Assembly (NCBI RefSeq): GCF_900091455.1 | Contig: NZ_LT607412.1 | Location: 558,001-622,000 of the forward strand | Reading direction: 5' to 3' | Origin: Micromonospora coriariae | GTDB lineage: Bacteria > Actinomycetota > Actinomycetes > Mycobacteriales > Micromonosporaceae | Length of the DNA: 64,000 nt | In this document: positions 32,629-40,697 of the stretch, piece by piece | Numbering within the stretch: the first letter of the stretch is position 1 | Layout: each line of letters opens with the position of its first letter | Notes under the pieces: model-generated | The model's input: the letters and a program-made list of their open reading frames with translations, nothing else | The model's database searches: none | What the model was told of the DNA's origin: nothing | Translations under genes and position numbers: made by a program

Positions 32629-34041
32629 CTACTCGGCGTGCGCGCCGGCGCCGGCCGAGGCCGCGCCCTCGCCCACCCAGACCGTCTTGGTGTTGCAGAA
32701 CTCCCGCATGCCCAGCGCTGACAACTCTCGGCCGTAGCCGGAGTTCTTCACACCACCGAACGGCAGCTCGGGAAACGAGGTGGTCATGCCGTTGATGAAG
32801 ACGTTGCCGGCGTCCAGGTCGGTGGCGAAGCGTTCCTGCTCGGCCTCGTCCCGGGTCCACGCGTTCGAGCCGAGCCCGAAGGAGGTGCCGTTGGCCACCT
32901 CGATCGCCTTCTCGTACGACGACACGCGGAACAGGCCGGCGACCGGGCCGAAGACCTCCTCGCGCCACATCCGCATCTCCGGGGTGAGGTCGGTGACCAC
33001 CGTCGGCGGGTAGAACCAGCCGTTCCCGGCCGGCAACTCGCCGCCGCAGAGCACTGTCGCGCCGTTGTCCACCGCGTCGCGTACCTGGGCGTGGACCTCG
33101 TCGCGACCGCGCTGACTGGCCAACGGTCCCACGTCGGTGTCCTGGTCCATGGGGTCGCCGACCCGCAGGGCGGACATGTTCGCGGCGAACTTCTCGGCGA
33201 AGGCGTCGAAGACGTCGGTGTGCACGATGAACCGCTTGGCCGCGATGCAGGACTGGCCGTTGTTCTGGCAGCGGGCGGTGGTGGCGACCTCGGCGGCCCG
33301 GTCGATGTCGGCCGAGGGCATCACCACGAACGGGTCACTGCCGCCCAGCTCGAGCACGGTCTTCTTCAGCTCCCGTCCGGCGATCTGGGCGATGGAGCGG
33401 CCGGCGGGCTCACTGCCGGTGAGCGTGGCGGCGCGTACCCGGGGGTCGCTGAGGATCCGGTCGACGGCCTCCGAGCCGACCAGCACGGTGGTGAACGCGC
33501 CCTCCGGGAAGCCGGCCCGGCGGAACACGTCCTCCAGCAGCAGCGCGGTCTGCGGCACGTTCGAGGCGTGCTTGAGCAGGCCGGTGTTGCCGGCCATCAG
33601 CGCCGGCGCGGCGAAGCGCATCACCTGCCAGAGCGGGAAGTTCCACGGCATCACCGCGAGCACCGGACCGATCGGTTGGTAGCGGATGAACGCCCGGGTC
33701 GCCGTCACCGCCTTGGCGTCAGCCGGCTCGTCGGCGAGGAACGAGGGTGCCTGGTCGGCGTAGAACCGGCAGGCCGAGGCGCACTTGGTCACCTCGGCCT
33801 GTGCCGCGACGTACGTCTTGCCCATCTCCTGGGTCATGATCCGGGAGATCTCGTCCCGGTCGGCCTCCAGCAGGTCGGCGACGGCGTGCATCCACCGCGC
33901 GCGCTGGTCGACGGTGGTCTCGCGCAGTTGCTGGTACGCGAGGTCGGTGCGCTCGATGGCGGCGTCGAGCTGCTCGTTGGACATCGCTTCGAAGGTCTTG
34001 AGCACCTGTCCGGTGGCCGGGTTGGTGGTGGCGATGGGCAT
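32629..34041 (-). CDS. Aldehyde dehydrogenase, NADP-dependent succinate-semialdehyde dehydrogenase type
   Basis: A 470-residue ALDH. Visible features are VMPWNFPLWQ, GGSDPFVV, catalytic Glu in LELGGSDP, and the nucleophile in NNGQSCIAAKRF. Late features are EEVFGPV and PFGGVKNSGYGREL. The best match is the GabD1-like NADP+-dependent succinic semialdehyde dehydrogenase of mycobacteria, which turns succinic semialdehyde into succinate. Substrate specificity is not certain from sequence. The start has GGAGGACGAG before ATG 34041. It follows the DUF6343-like gene by 12 bases in an operon. The Ala/Gly-rich C-terminal tail is unusual. Confidence 0.92.
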   Translation of the reverse strand: MPIATTNPATGQVLKTFEAMSNEQLDAAIERTDLAYQQLRETTVDQRARWMHAVADLLEADRDEISRIMTQEMGKTYVAAQAEVTKCASACRFYADQAPSFLADEPADAKAVTATRAFIRYQPIGPVLAVMPWNFPLWQVMRFAAPALMAGNTGLLKHASNVPQTALLLEDVFRRAGFPEGAFTTVLVGSEAVDRILSDPRVRAATLTGSEPAGRSIAQIAGRELKKTVLELGGSDPFVVMPSADIDRAAEVATTARCQNNGQSCIAAKRFIVHTDVFDAFAEKFAANMSALRVGDPMDQDTDVGPLASQRGRDEVHAQVRDAVDNGATVLCGGELPAGNGWFYPPTVVTDLTPEMRMWREEVFGPVAGLFRVSSYEKAIEVANGTSFGLGSNAWTRDEAEQERFATDLDAGNVFINGMTTSFPELPFGGVKNSGYGRELSALGMREFCNTKTVWVGEGAASAGAGAHAE

Positions 34042-34053
34042 CTCGTCCTCCTG

Positions 34054-34317
34054 TCACTCGAACAGTGAGTGCCGGACGCCCGGCTGCTCGCGGCGGCGGG
34101 CGGCGCGGCGGCGCTGGATCACGACCAGGTCGACCACGGCGACCACGGCGAAGATCGCGCAGAGCACGCCGAGCCAGGCCAGGTCGGCCCAGAACGCCAG
34201 CACCGCGAAGAGCACCATGATCACCAGTCCGAAGCCGGCGAGGGTGAGCCGGAGGTTCAGCGCGCTGTACGCGTGGCCGACCGTGCCACGGGCGCGCCGG
34301 GGCTGCGATCTCGTCAT
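34054..34317 (-). CDS. Small two-helix membrane protein, DUF6343-like
   Basis: An 87-residue protein with a basic N-terminus (RSQPRRARG), two adjacent hydrophobic helices (about 24-43 and 46-66), and a basic tail (QRRRAARRREQ). The positive tails flank the membrane helices, which suggests both termini are in the cytoplasm. It resembles DUF6343, a small actinobacterial family of unknown function. It is the first gene of an operon with the aldehyde dehydrogenase, ending 12 bases before it. No ribosome site decides the start; ATG 34317 is the only in-frame candidate before the first helix. Confidence 0.75.
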   Translation of the reverse strand: MTRSQPRRARGTVGHAYSALNLRLTLAGFGLVIMVLFAVLAFWADLAWLGVLCAIFAVVAVVDLVVIQRRRAARRREQPGVRHSLFE

Positions 34318-34523
34318 ACCTGACGACCTACCCCAGATCGCCAGCGTTAACCGGTCGGAGGCGGGACAGGGGTCGGACGCCCGGGCCGTGGCCCAGGCTC
34401 ATAGCACTCCGGAGGCGGCCGCACCGCACTCTGCCGCATACCCGACAGCAACTTCCCGACAAACCACGTCCTGCGCATAGAGTTACCGCGCTGTCGCTCT
34501 GTGCTGCGAAGACGGGGGATGTC

Positions 34524-35375
34524 ATGCCTCGACGCTGGATCGCCGCCCTGGCCTGTCTCGCGGCGTTGGTCGCGCTGGCCTGCGAAGGCAGCGGCTCGGC
34601 GACACCCCGCCCGACCAGAAGCACCACGCAGCCCGGTGGCCCCGGTGGCATCGCCGCGCTCGGCGACTCGATCAGCACCGGATTCGCCTCCTGCCTGGTG
34701 CTCACCTCCTGCGAGCGCAACTCCTGGTCGACCGGGGACGGCCTGCGGGTGCGCAGCCTCTACCGACGGCTACTGGACCAGGACTCCGCGATCCGCGGCC
34801 GGACGTACAACCACGCCCGGTCGGGGGCCCGCGCCGACGCACTGGAGGGCCAGGCCAAGGCTGCGGTACGCGACCACGCCGACTACGTCACCGTGCTGAT
34901 CGGGGCCAACGACGTCTGCCGGGGTGCGGTCGACGCGATGACGCCGGTGGCACAGTTCCGGGCCGACGTCGACCGGGCCCTGCGGGTGCTGCGGACCGGC
35001 CGACCGAAGGCCCGGGTACTGGTCGTGAGCATTCCCGATCTGTACCGGCTCTGGGAGGTCGGGCACGGCGACTCGCGGGCGGTGCGCGCCTGGCGGCGCG
35101 GCATCTGCCCGGCCCTGCTGGCCGACGCGACCTCGACGGCACCGGCGGACCGTGCCCGCCGGGCCGCCGTCCGCGAGCGGATCGACGCCTACAACGCGCA
35201 GTTGGTGGCCGCCTGCCGGGCGTACGGGTCGCGCTGCCGGCACGATGGCGGCGCCGTGCACAGGATCCGGTTCACCCTGGACCTGCTGAACCCGCTGGAC
35301 TGGTTCCACCCCAACGCCGGCGGACAGGGCCGGCTCGCCGAGGTCACCTGGCGCGCCTCGGGCCTGGCCGACTGA
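34524..35375 (+). CDS. Secreted SGNH/GDSL-hydrolase lipoprotein
   Basis: A 283-residue esterase-type protein. A lipoprotein signal peptide ends in VALAC (Cys near residue 20), so the protein is lipid-anchored outside the membrane. GDSIS near residue 47 holds the catalytic Ser. GANDVC near 131 is block III, and DWFHPNAGGQ near 265 holds the catalytic His. The four Cys residues in the body may form disulfides. It probably cleaves ester bonds of lipids or polysaccharides. The ATG at 34524 is preceded by GGGGGA. It stands alone and converges on the EcsC gene. Confidence 0.9.
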   Translation: MPRRWIAALACLAALVALACEGSGSATPRPTRSTTQPGGPGGIAALGDSISTGFASCLVLTSCERNSWSTGDGLRVRSLYRRLLDQDSAIRGRTYNHARSGARADALEGQAKAAVRDHADYVTVLIGANDVCRGAVDAMTPVAQFRADVDRALRVLRTGRPKARVLVVSIPDLYRLWEVGHGDSRAVRAWRRGICPALLADATSTAPADRARRAAVRERIDAYNAQLVAACRAYGSRCRHDGGAVHRIRFTLDLLNPLDWFHPNAGGQGRLAEVTWRASGLAD

Positions 35376-35403
35376 CCGGCCAGTCGCGCCCGCGAGCGGC
35401 CGG

Positions 35404-36159
35404 TCAGGGGTGACGGGGCTCCGGCACGGCGGCGCCACGCGGACGGTAGAGCGCACGGGAACGCTCCGCGAGATCCCTGGTGGCCGACGAATTGGCCCAG
35501 GTTCCGAGCACGATCGCCGCGCCGGGCACGATCTTGGCCACCATCCGCTTGGCCGCCCGGACGCCGGCCATCTGGGCCAGCCGCACGCCGAGCCGCAGCA
35601 TGACGTGACCGAGTGGACGCTGGCCGCCCAGGCCGAAGAGCGCGTCGGCGCGTTCCCGGCCGGCGGCCACCCCGAGCGCCAGTCGGGCGCTCTCGGCGAC
35701 CTTGTGCACCCGCTGGAGCACCAGCAGGTCGGTGGCCCGGTCCGTGTGCAACGGGTCGACGTCGTACGCGGCGGCGATGTGCAGCACCATCCGCGCCTGT
35801 GTCCAGGCCAGCACACCGACATCGAGCACGGCGCCCGGCAGCCCGGCCGCGCCGGAGACGGCCCCGGAGAGGCGGGCCAGGTTGAGGAACTTGCGGGCCG
35901 CCTGGTCGGCCAGGACGTCGGCGGAGACACCGGGCTGATCCGCCCGGGCCCGGGCGGCCCACTGGGCGGCCTCCGGCCCGAGCCGGCGCACCGCCTCCAG
36001 GGCGAGGTGCTCCGGGGCGTACTGCGGATCCGCGCGCATCCGGTCCCACAGCCGGGCGGGCGGACCCTCGGGGGCGTCCACCGGCGGGACCGGCAGGTTG
36101 GTGGGCGGTTGGGGGGTGGGCGCTGCGGGCTGGCCGCCGGCGGGCGGGGTGTCGGTCAC
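35404..36159 (-). CDS. EcsC-family protein
   Basis: A 251-residue protein of the EcsC family. The N-terminus (1-35) is Pro-rich and disordered. The body is amphipathic and hydrophobic, with AGAAGLPGAVLDVGVLAWTQARMVLHIAAAY and a C-terminal VPGAAIVLGTWANSSATRDLAERSRALY (in parts). EcsC has no settled biochemical function; in Bacillus it sits next to an ABC transporter, which is absent here. The start is GTG 36159. The small 48-residue gene ends 49 bases upstream on the same strand, and a stress promoter lies before that, so both may be SigB-controlled. Confidence 0.85.
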   Translation of the reverse strand: MTDTPPAGGQPAAPTPQPPTNLPVPPVDAPEGPPARLWDRMRADPQYAPEHLALEAVRRLGPEAAQWAARARADQPGVSADVLADQAARKFLNLARLSGAVSGAAGLPGAVLDVGVLAWTQARMVLHIAAAYDVDPLHTDRATDLLVLQRVHKVAESARLALGVAAGRERADALFGLGGQRPLGHVMLRLGVRLAQMAGVRAAKRMVAKIVPGAAIVLGTWANSSATRDLAERSRALYRPRGAAVPEPRHP

Positions 36160-36208
36160 CGGGTCTCCCCAGGGGTCGGTACGGCGGGCGGGACGACCGG
36201 TGGAACGG

Positions 36209-36355
36209 TCAGCGGCGACGGTTGGACAGCCGGGCCGCCAAGCCCTTGAGCTTCTGCTGGTTGCCGGGCTTGGCCAGCTCGCGCCGACCCCGGTCGACCA
36301 GCTGCTGCCCCTTCGGTGATCTCAGGAACATGCTGATCCGCTGCATCAGTGACAT
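36209..36355 (-). CDS. 48-residue basic helical protein
   Basis: A short gene with a clear AGGAGG, 5 bases, ATG at 36355, and a stop at 36209. The protein is strongly basic (SPKGQQLVDRGRRELAKPG, and a C-terminal RLSNRRR), with an amphipathic helix at its start (MSLMQRISMFLRS). I do not recognise a family. The helix-plus-basic layout suits membrane-surface or nucleic-acid binding. It precedes the EcsC gene on the same strand. A GGTT-N16-GGGTAC promoter lies upstream, so stress induction is likely. Confidence 0.7.
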   Translation of the reverse strand: MSLMQRISMFLRSPKGQQLVDRGRRELAKPGNQQKLKGLAARLSNRRR

Positions 36356-36410
36356 GACGTCCTCCTGTCGGCGATCCCTCTGTCATGTGTACCCCGAACC
36401 CGCAACGGAT

Positions 36411-36436
36411 GTACCCGGGACCCGACAGGCTCAACC
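36411..36436 (-). promoter_or_regulatory. SigB-type promoter for the 48-aa gene and EcsC
   Basis: On the minus strand GGTT, 16 bases, GGGTAC matches the GNNT-N14-16-GGGTA(C/T) pattern. It is 55 bases upstream of the ATG at 36355. Confidence 0.5.
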
Positions 36437-36461
36437 CCAACCGTCCATAGTGGCCGGTAGG

Positions 36462-37310
36462 TTACCGCCCGGCCGGCACGATCGCGTCGACGACCCTGTT
36501 CGCCCGCCACTCATGCTGCTGGTAGTGCTCGGGGTACGCGGAGACCTGCACCGCCTGGGCGGCGTCGGTGAGCCGCATCTGCTGCCAGCCGGGCACCTGC
36601 TCCAGCGCGCTGAGGAACTGCCGGGTGGCGAACTCGGGGTCCATCAGCCGGCCCACCGGGCCCCAGCCACTGCTGGAGCGCTGCTGGAACAGCCCGACGG
36701 AGTCGTGGTCCCAACCGACGCCCTGGTGCGGGTAGTCCTGCGACTCCGGCAGCACGCCGCTGGCCACGTTGTACAGGTTGCTCTCCTGCATCGCGGTGGC
36801 CACCGCGATCACCAGGCCGCGGCGGGGCACGCCCATCTTGCGGCCGGTGCGGACGATCGCCTCGGCGTTCTCCATCTGGTCCTCGTCCAGCCCGGCGACG
36901 GGAGCCGGGTCGGTCGGCCGCGCCGGGGCGGCCTTGCGCGCCGACCGGGTGGTGTCCGGGTCGGCGGCGGACGGGGTGGCGGCGGGGGTGGCCGGGACGG
37001 CGGCCCGGTCGAGGCCACGGGAGGCACGCTGCTGCTCGGCGCGCTGCACCAGCTCGGAGCTCCCGGCGAGCGAATCGCGGGCCACCGGGCCGGCGCTCTC
37101 GTCGCTGATCTGCACGGCGGCGGCCAGGCCGAGGCAGCAGACCACACCGGTGGCGAGCGCCACCTGCGCCCGGCGTCGACCCGTCAGCTCCCGGGCGTAC
37201 GCCCGGAGCCGGCTCGCGGCGGTTGTCCGTTCGGCTGAGGTGCCATCCTCCATATCGGCAGTGGGCCTGCTCGGGGCGTACGGGTCGTCGAGGGTGCCGT
37301 CGTCACGCAT
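36462..37310 (-). CDS. Membrane-anchored lysozyme/transglycosylase-fold protein
   Basis: A 282-residue protein. A cytoplasmic N-terminus (about 1-48) precedes one hydrophobic helix (VALATGVVCCLGLAAAVQI), so it is a type II membrane protein. A Pro/Ala-rich linker follows. The extracellular part starts near DEDQMENAEAIV and contains VATAMQESNLYN and DSVGLFQQRSSSGWGP. It ends with VPGWQQMRLTDAAQAVQVSAYPEHY. This is the actinobacterial lysozyme-fold domain, usually seen fused to NlpC/P60, with the Glu of AMQES as catalytic candidate. ATG 37310 lies 6 bases after TAGCCT and needs no ribosome site. Confidence 0.85.
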   Translation of the reverse strand: MRDDGTLDDPYAPSRPTADMEDGTSAERTTAASRLRAYARELTGRRRAQVALATGVVCCLGLAAAVQISDESAGPVARDSLAGSSELVQRAEQQRASRGLDRAAVPATPAATPSAADPDTTRSARKAAPARPTDPAPVAGLDEDQMENAEAIVRTGRKMGVPRRGLVIAVATAMQESNLYNVASGVLPESQDYPHQGVGWDHDSVGLFQQRSSSGWGPVGRLMDPEFATRQFLSALEQVPGWQQMRLTDAAQAVQVSAYPEHYQQHEWRANRVVDAIVPAGR

Positions 37311-37316
37311 CAACCG

Positions 37317-37322
37317 AGGCTA
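37317..37322 (-). promoter_or_regulatory. Leaderless -10 box for the lysozyme-fold gene
   Basis: On the minus strand TAGCCT ends 6 bases before ATG 37310, with no Shine-Dalgarno sequence. This fixes the start. Confidence 0.6.
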
Positions 37323-37730
37323 GGCAGGCACCAACACCGATCACGCACGGTGATCACGTGGCGCTCGCCACAGATCGGGGCCATTCTGGTGGACGACCGG
37401 GGCGGGTCGACCCGCCCGGGGAATGGACCTCGCGTACCGGATGAAGCCGGCGCGGCACGCAGGCCGGCACGGCCCGCGACAAGGACGGACATCGGGCCCC
37501 GACCACCGACATGATCGACAAACTCGGCCTTTGGGCCGAACCGCCCTCGGCCGATCGGTCAGCAAGGCCAACCTGGCGGCGTAATCGGGTGATTGGTCCG
37601 GTCGCGCCCATCCACCGGGCGACGGATCGCCCGGAGCAGGAATGCACCAGGATGGCGGGTACGTTGCCCGAACCGGGTGCCGTCCGTCGCGTCGGCATCC
37701 CGTAGGCACATTCCAGGGAGGTCCGCACCG
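37323..37730. other. Divergent intergenic region without a recognised gene
   Basis: About 400 bases separate the lysozyme-fold gene from the PAC2 gene. Short open frames occur but have no ribosome sites or family features. A small TCGGCC-TTTG-GGCCGA hairpin lies near 37525-37545. I see no riboswitch or tRNA. Confidence 0.4.
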
Positions 37731-38651
37731 GTGCTCGACCCACACGAGCTCTACCAGCTCACCGACGATCTGCCCGACCTCGGGCAACCGGTCATGATCC
37801 AGGCCCTCACCGGGTTCGTGGACGCCGGCAACGCCAGCCGGCTGGCCCGCGAGCAGCTGCTCACCTCGCTGGAGAGCCGGCCGATCGCCACCTTCGACGT
37901 GGACCAGCTCTTCGACTACCGCTCGCGGCGCCCGGTGATGACCTTCGTCGAGGACCACTGGGAGAGCGTCGACGCGCCCGAGCTCGAGCTGCACCTGCTG
38001 CACGACGACGACGAGACGCCGTTCCTGCTGCTCACCGGCCCCGAGCCGGACCTGCAGTGGGAGCGTTTCGTGGCCGCCGTCGCCGGGCTCGCCGCCCGGC
38101 TGGACGTCCGGCTCACCGTGGGGTTCAACTCGATCCCGATGGCGGTGCCGCACACCCGGCCGACCGGGGTGACCGCGCACGCCACCCGACCCGAGCTGAT
38201 CGCCGGGTACGAGCCCTGGCTGCAACGGGTCCAGGTGCCCGGCAGCGTCGGTCACCTGCTGGAGTTCCGCCTGGGCGAGCAGGGCCGTGACGCGCTCGGC
38301 TTCGCCGCCCACGTGCCGCACTACGTGGCGCAGACCGAGTACCCGGCCGCAGCCGAGGTGCTGCTCACCTCGGTGTCCCGCAGCACGGGCCTGCTGCTGC
38401 CCGGCGACGGACTGCGCTCGGCCGCCGAGGTGGTCCGGGTGGAGATCGACCGGCAGGTCGCCCAGACCGAGGACGCCGCCGCCCTGGTCCAAGCCCTGGA
38501 GGAGCAGTACGACGCGTTCGCCCGGGGCCGCGGCGAGAAGAACCTGCTCGCCCCGGACGCCGGCCCACTGCCGACCGCCGACGAACTCGGCGCGGAGCTG
38601 GAACGGTTCCTTGCCGAACAGACCCGTCCCGGCGACACCCCGGGGAGCTGA
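37731..38651 (+). CDS. PAC2-family (proteasome assembly chaperone-like) protein
   Basis: A 306-residue PAC2-domain protein. It opens HELYQLTDDLPDLGQPVMIQALTGFVDAGNA, and contains FDYRSRRPVMTF and DEYPAAAEVLLTSVSRSTGL-like segments (TEYPAAAEVLL). Actinobacteria have proteasomes, and PAC2 proteins are related to eukaryotic assembly chaperones, but their bacterial role is unproven. The acidic C-terminus contains a helical segment with GRGEKNL. GTG 37731 is 9 bases after GGGAGG. The open frame continues upstream but encodes Arg/Ser-rich sequence unlike the family. Exonuclease III follows 37 bases later. Confidence 0.92.
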   Translation: MLDPHELYQLTDDLPDLGQPVMIQALTGFVDAGNASRLAREQLLTSLESRPIATFDVDQLFDYRSRRPVMTFVEDHWESVDAPELELHLLHDDDETPFLLLTGPEPDLQWERFVAAVAGLAARLDVRLTVGFNSIPMAVPHTRPTGVTAHATRPELIAGYEPWLQRVQVPGSVGHLLEFRLGEQGRDALGFAAHVPHYVAQTEYPAAAEVLLTSVSRSTGLLLPGDGLRSAAEVVRVEIDRQVAQTEDAAALVQALEEQYDAFARGRGEKNLLAPDAGPLPTADELGAELERFLAEQTRPGDTPGS

Positions 38652-38688
38652 CCCGGCGTCGCGGGGGCGGATGCGGCAGGCTGGAGCC

Positions 38689-39486
38689 ATGCGCCTGGCA
38701 ACCTGGAACGTGAACTCGGTGAAGGCCCGGCTGCCCCGGCTGCTGGAGTGGCTGGCCGGCACCGGGCCGGACGTGGTCTGCCTGCAGGAGACCAAGTGCC
38801 CGGACGGCGCCTTTCCGGTGGCCGAGGTGGGCGAGCTGGGCTACACCGTGGCCAGCCACAGCGACGGCCGGTGGAACGGCGTGGCCATCCTGTCCCGGGT
38901 CGGCCTGGCCGACGTCCGGGTCGGGTTCGCCGGCGAGCCCGGCTTCCCCCAGCCGGAGGCCCGGGCCATCTCCGCCACCTGCGACGGGGTGCGGGTCTGG
39001 TCGGTGTACGTGCCCAACGGCCGGACGCCGGACGACCCGCACTACGCGTACAAGCTTGCCTGGTTCGCGGCGCTGCGCGACGCGCTGGACGCGGAGCTGG
39101 CCGGCGGCCTGCCGCTGGCCGTCTGCGGCGACTTCAACGTCGCCCCGACCGACGCCGACGTCTGGGACCCGACAGTGTTCACCCACTCCACCCACGTCAC
39201 GCCGGCCGAGCGGGCGGCCCTCGCCGCGCTGCGCGATCTGGGGCTGAGCGACGTGGTGCCGACCCCCATGAAGGGGCCGCACCCGTTCACCTACTGGGAC
39301 TATCGCGCCGGGATGTTCCACCAGAACAAGGGCATGCGGATCGACCTGGTGTACGCCTCGGCGCCGTTCACCCGGGCGGTCCGCTCGGCGTACGTGGACC
39401 GGGAGGCCCGCAAGGGCAAGGGCCCCTCCGACCACGCCCCGATCGTGGTCGACGCCGATCTGGTACCCGTCGTCGAAGCGTTCTGA
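38689..39486 (+). CDS. xth: Exodeoxyribonuclease III
   Basis: A 265-residue AP endonuclease/exonuclease III. Motifs are RLATWNVNSVKARLP, LQETKCPDGAFP, SDGRWNGVAILSR, SVYVPNGRTPDDPHYAYKLAW, GDFNVAP, and the terminal SDHAPIVVD. It nicks abasic sites and removes 3' blocks during base-excision repair. Glu in LQETK and His in SDHAP are catalytic. The ATG is 6 bases after CAGGCT, again leaderless-like, with no ribosome site. It precedes the monooxygenase gene by 19 bases. Confidence 0.95.
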   Translation: MRLATWNVNSVKARLPRLLEWLAGTGPDVVCLQETKCPDGAFPVAEVGELGYTVASHSDGRWNGVAILSRVGLADVRVGFAGEPGFPQPEARAISATCDGVRVWSVYVPNGRTPDDPHYAYKLAWFAALRDALDAELAGGLPLAVCGDFNVAPTDADVWDPTVFTHSTHVTPAERAALAALRDLGLSDVVPTPMKGPHPFTYWDYRAGMFHQNKGMRIDLVYASAPFTRAVRSAYVDREARKGKGPSDHAPIVVDADLVPVVEAF

Positions 39487-39505
39487 GCCTGGTTAGGGTG
39501 AGTGG

Positions 39506-39823
39506 ATGGCAGTTGTGAAGATCAACGCGATCGATGTCCCCCCGGGTGCCGGCGCGGAGTTGGAGAAGCGGTTCGCCGCCCGGGCCGGCGCCGTGGAGAA
39601 GTCCCCCGGCTTCCTCGGCTTCGAGCTGCTCCGGCCGGTGGCCGGTGAGACCCGCTACTTCGTCTACACCAGGTGGGAGAGCGAAGAGGCGTACCAGGCA
39701 TGGGCCGCCGGCCCGTCCCGCGCCGCCCACGCCGCCTCCCCGGGCGAAAAGCCCCGCCCGCCGGTCTCCACAGGCGCCAGCCTGCTGGAGTTCGAGGTGG
39801 CCCTCCACGTCCCCCAGCCCTGA
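39506..39823 (+). CDS. Antibiotic biosynthesis monooxygenase-fold protein, IsdG/MhuD-like
   Basis: A 105-residue ABM-fold protein. It starts VVKINAIDVPPGAGAELEKRFAAR and contains SPGFLGFELLRP and RYFVYTRWESEEAYQAWAA. The family includes the heme-degrading enzymes IsdG and MhuD and small monooxygenases. The IsdG catalytic Asn, Trp and His set is partly recognisable (the Trp of TRWES, and a conserved His is not certain), so heme degradation is only possible. TAGGGT at 39494-39499 ends 6 bases before ATG 39506, so the start is leaderless and independent of xth. Confidence 0.85.
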   Translation: MAVVKINAIDVPPGAGAELEKRFAARAGAVEKSPGFLGFELLRPVAGETRYFVYTRWESEEAYQAWAAGPSRAAHAASPGEKPRPPVSTGASLLEFEVALHVPQP

Positions 39824-39862
39824 CCCCCTCCCCCGACTCCCCCCTTCCCCGCCCACCGGCCG

Positions 39863-39923
39863 GTTGATCATGAAGTTATTGCCCTGGAAAGCGCTTGCCG
39901 AGAGCAGTAACTTCATGATCAAC
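39863..39923. repeat. GTTGATCATGAAGTTA palindromic element
   Basis: Twenty-base arms at 39863-39882 and 39904-39923 match at 19 of 20 positions around a 21-base loop holding AAGCGCTT. It lies between convergent genes ending at 39823 and 39980. AT-rich arms contrast with the GC-rich flanks. I recall similar elements in Salinispora and Micromonospora genomes. Confidence 0.85.
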
Positions 39924-39979
39924 GGGGTGGGGTGGGCCGGGGACGGGGGCGGGGGCGGGCCGGGGAGGGCGGGGTGGAA

Positions 39980-40690
39980 TCAGGGTTTCCGGGAGGACTG
40001 GAGGGTGGCGAAGGCGATGACGTTGTCGGCGTAGCCGGTGCGGCCGCCGATGAACTGGCCACCGCAGGTGATCAGCCGGAGCCCGGGTGGGCCGTCGTGG
40101 CCGTAGATCCGCTCGGCGGGCAGCTGGTCCTTCGGGAAGTGCTCGACCGTGTCGACCTTGAACACCACCACCGACCGGTCCGCCCGGGCCACCTCGATGA
40201 GGTCGCCGGGATGCAGCTTGCCCAGGTCGTAGAAGACCGACGGCCCGCTCTTGGTGTCCACGTGCCCGACGATCACCGCCGGGCCGGGCTCGCCGGGCGT
40301 GGGCCCGCGGTCGTACCAGCCGGTCTCGTTGTGCCGCTCCAGCGGAGGTACGGCGATCGAGCCGTCCCGGGCCTGCCCGACCGGCGCCACCGGCGCGGCG
40401 ATCTTGATCGCCGGCACCGAGAGGCGCACCGGGCGGCTGGCTGACAGTCCGACCGTCTCGCTGCGGGCCGGCCGGTCACCGCCGGCCGGCGCCCAGTCGA
40501 ACGGGCCGACGGAGCGGCCCAGCCCCGCCCCCGTGGCGAAGACGCCGGCCAGCACCAGCACCACGGCCACCGGCACGGCCCAGGGGCTGCGGCCGGGCGG
40601 ACGGCTGCGCCGGGGCGTGACGGCGGTCGGCGGCCGGGCGGCCACCGACGGACGGTCGACGGGCGGCTGCGAGGGACGGAAGATCTCCAT
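39980..40690 (-). CDS. Class F sortase
   Basis: A 236-residue sortase. A disordered basic N-terminus and one membrane helix (about 38-58) precede the catalytic domain. The catalytic His lies in VIVGHVDT, the Cys in LRLITCGG, and the Arg follows in GGRTGYADN. Class F sortases are typical of actinobacteria; they cleave a sorting signal and attach proteins to the cell wall. The likely substrate is the surface protein encoded 7 bases upstream. They are transcribed as one operon. Confidence 0.93.
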   Translation of the reverse strand: MEIFRPSQPPVDRPSVAARPPTAVTPRRSRPPGRSPWAVPVAVVLVLAGVFATGAGLGRSVGPFDWAPAGGDRPARSETVGLSASRPVRLSVPAIKIAAPVAPVGQARDGSIAVPPLERHNETGWYDRGPTPGEPGPAVIVGHVDTKSGPSVFYDLGKLHPGDLIEVARADRSVVVFKVDTVEHFPKDQLPAERIYGHDGPPGLRLITCGGQFIGGRTGYADNVIAFATLQSSRKP

Positions 40691-40697
40691 GACGGCC

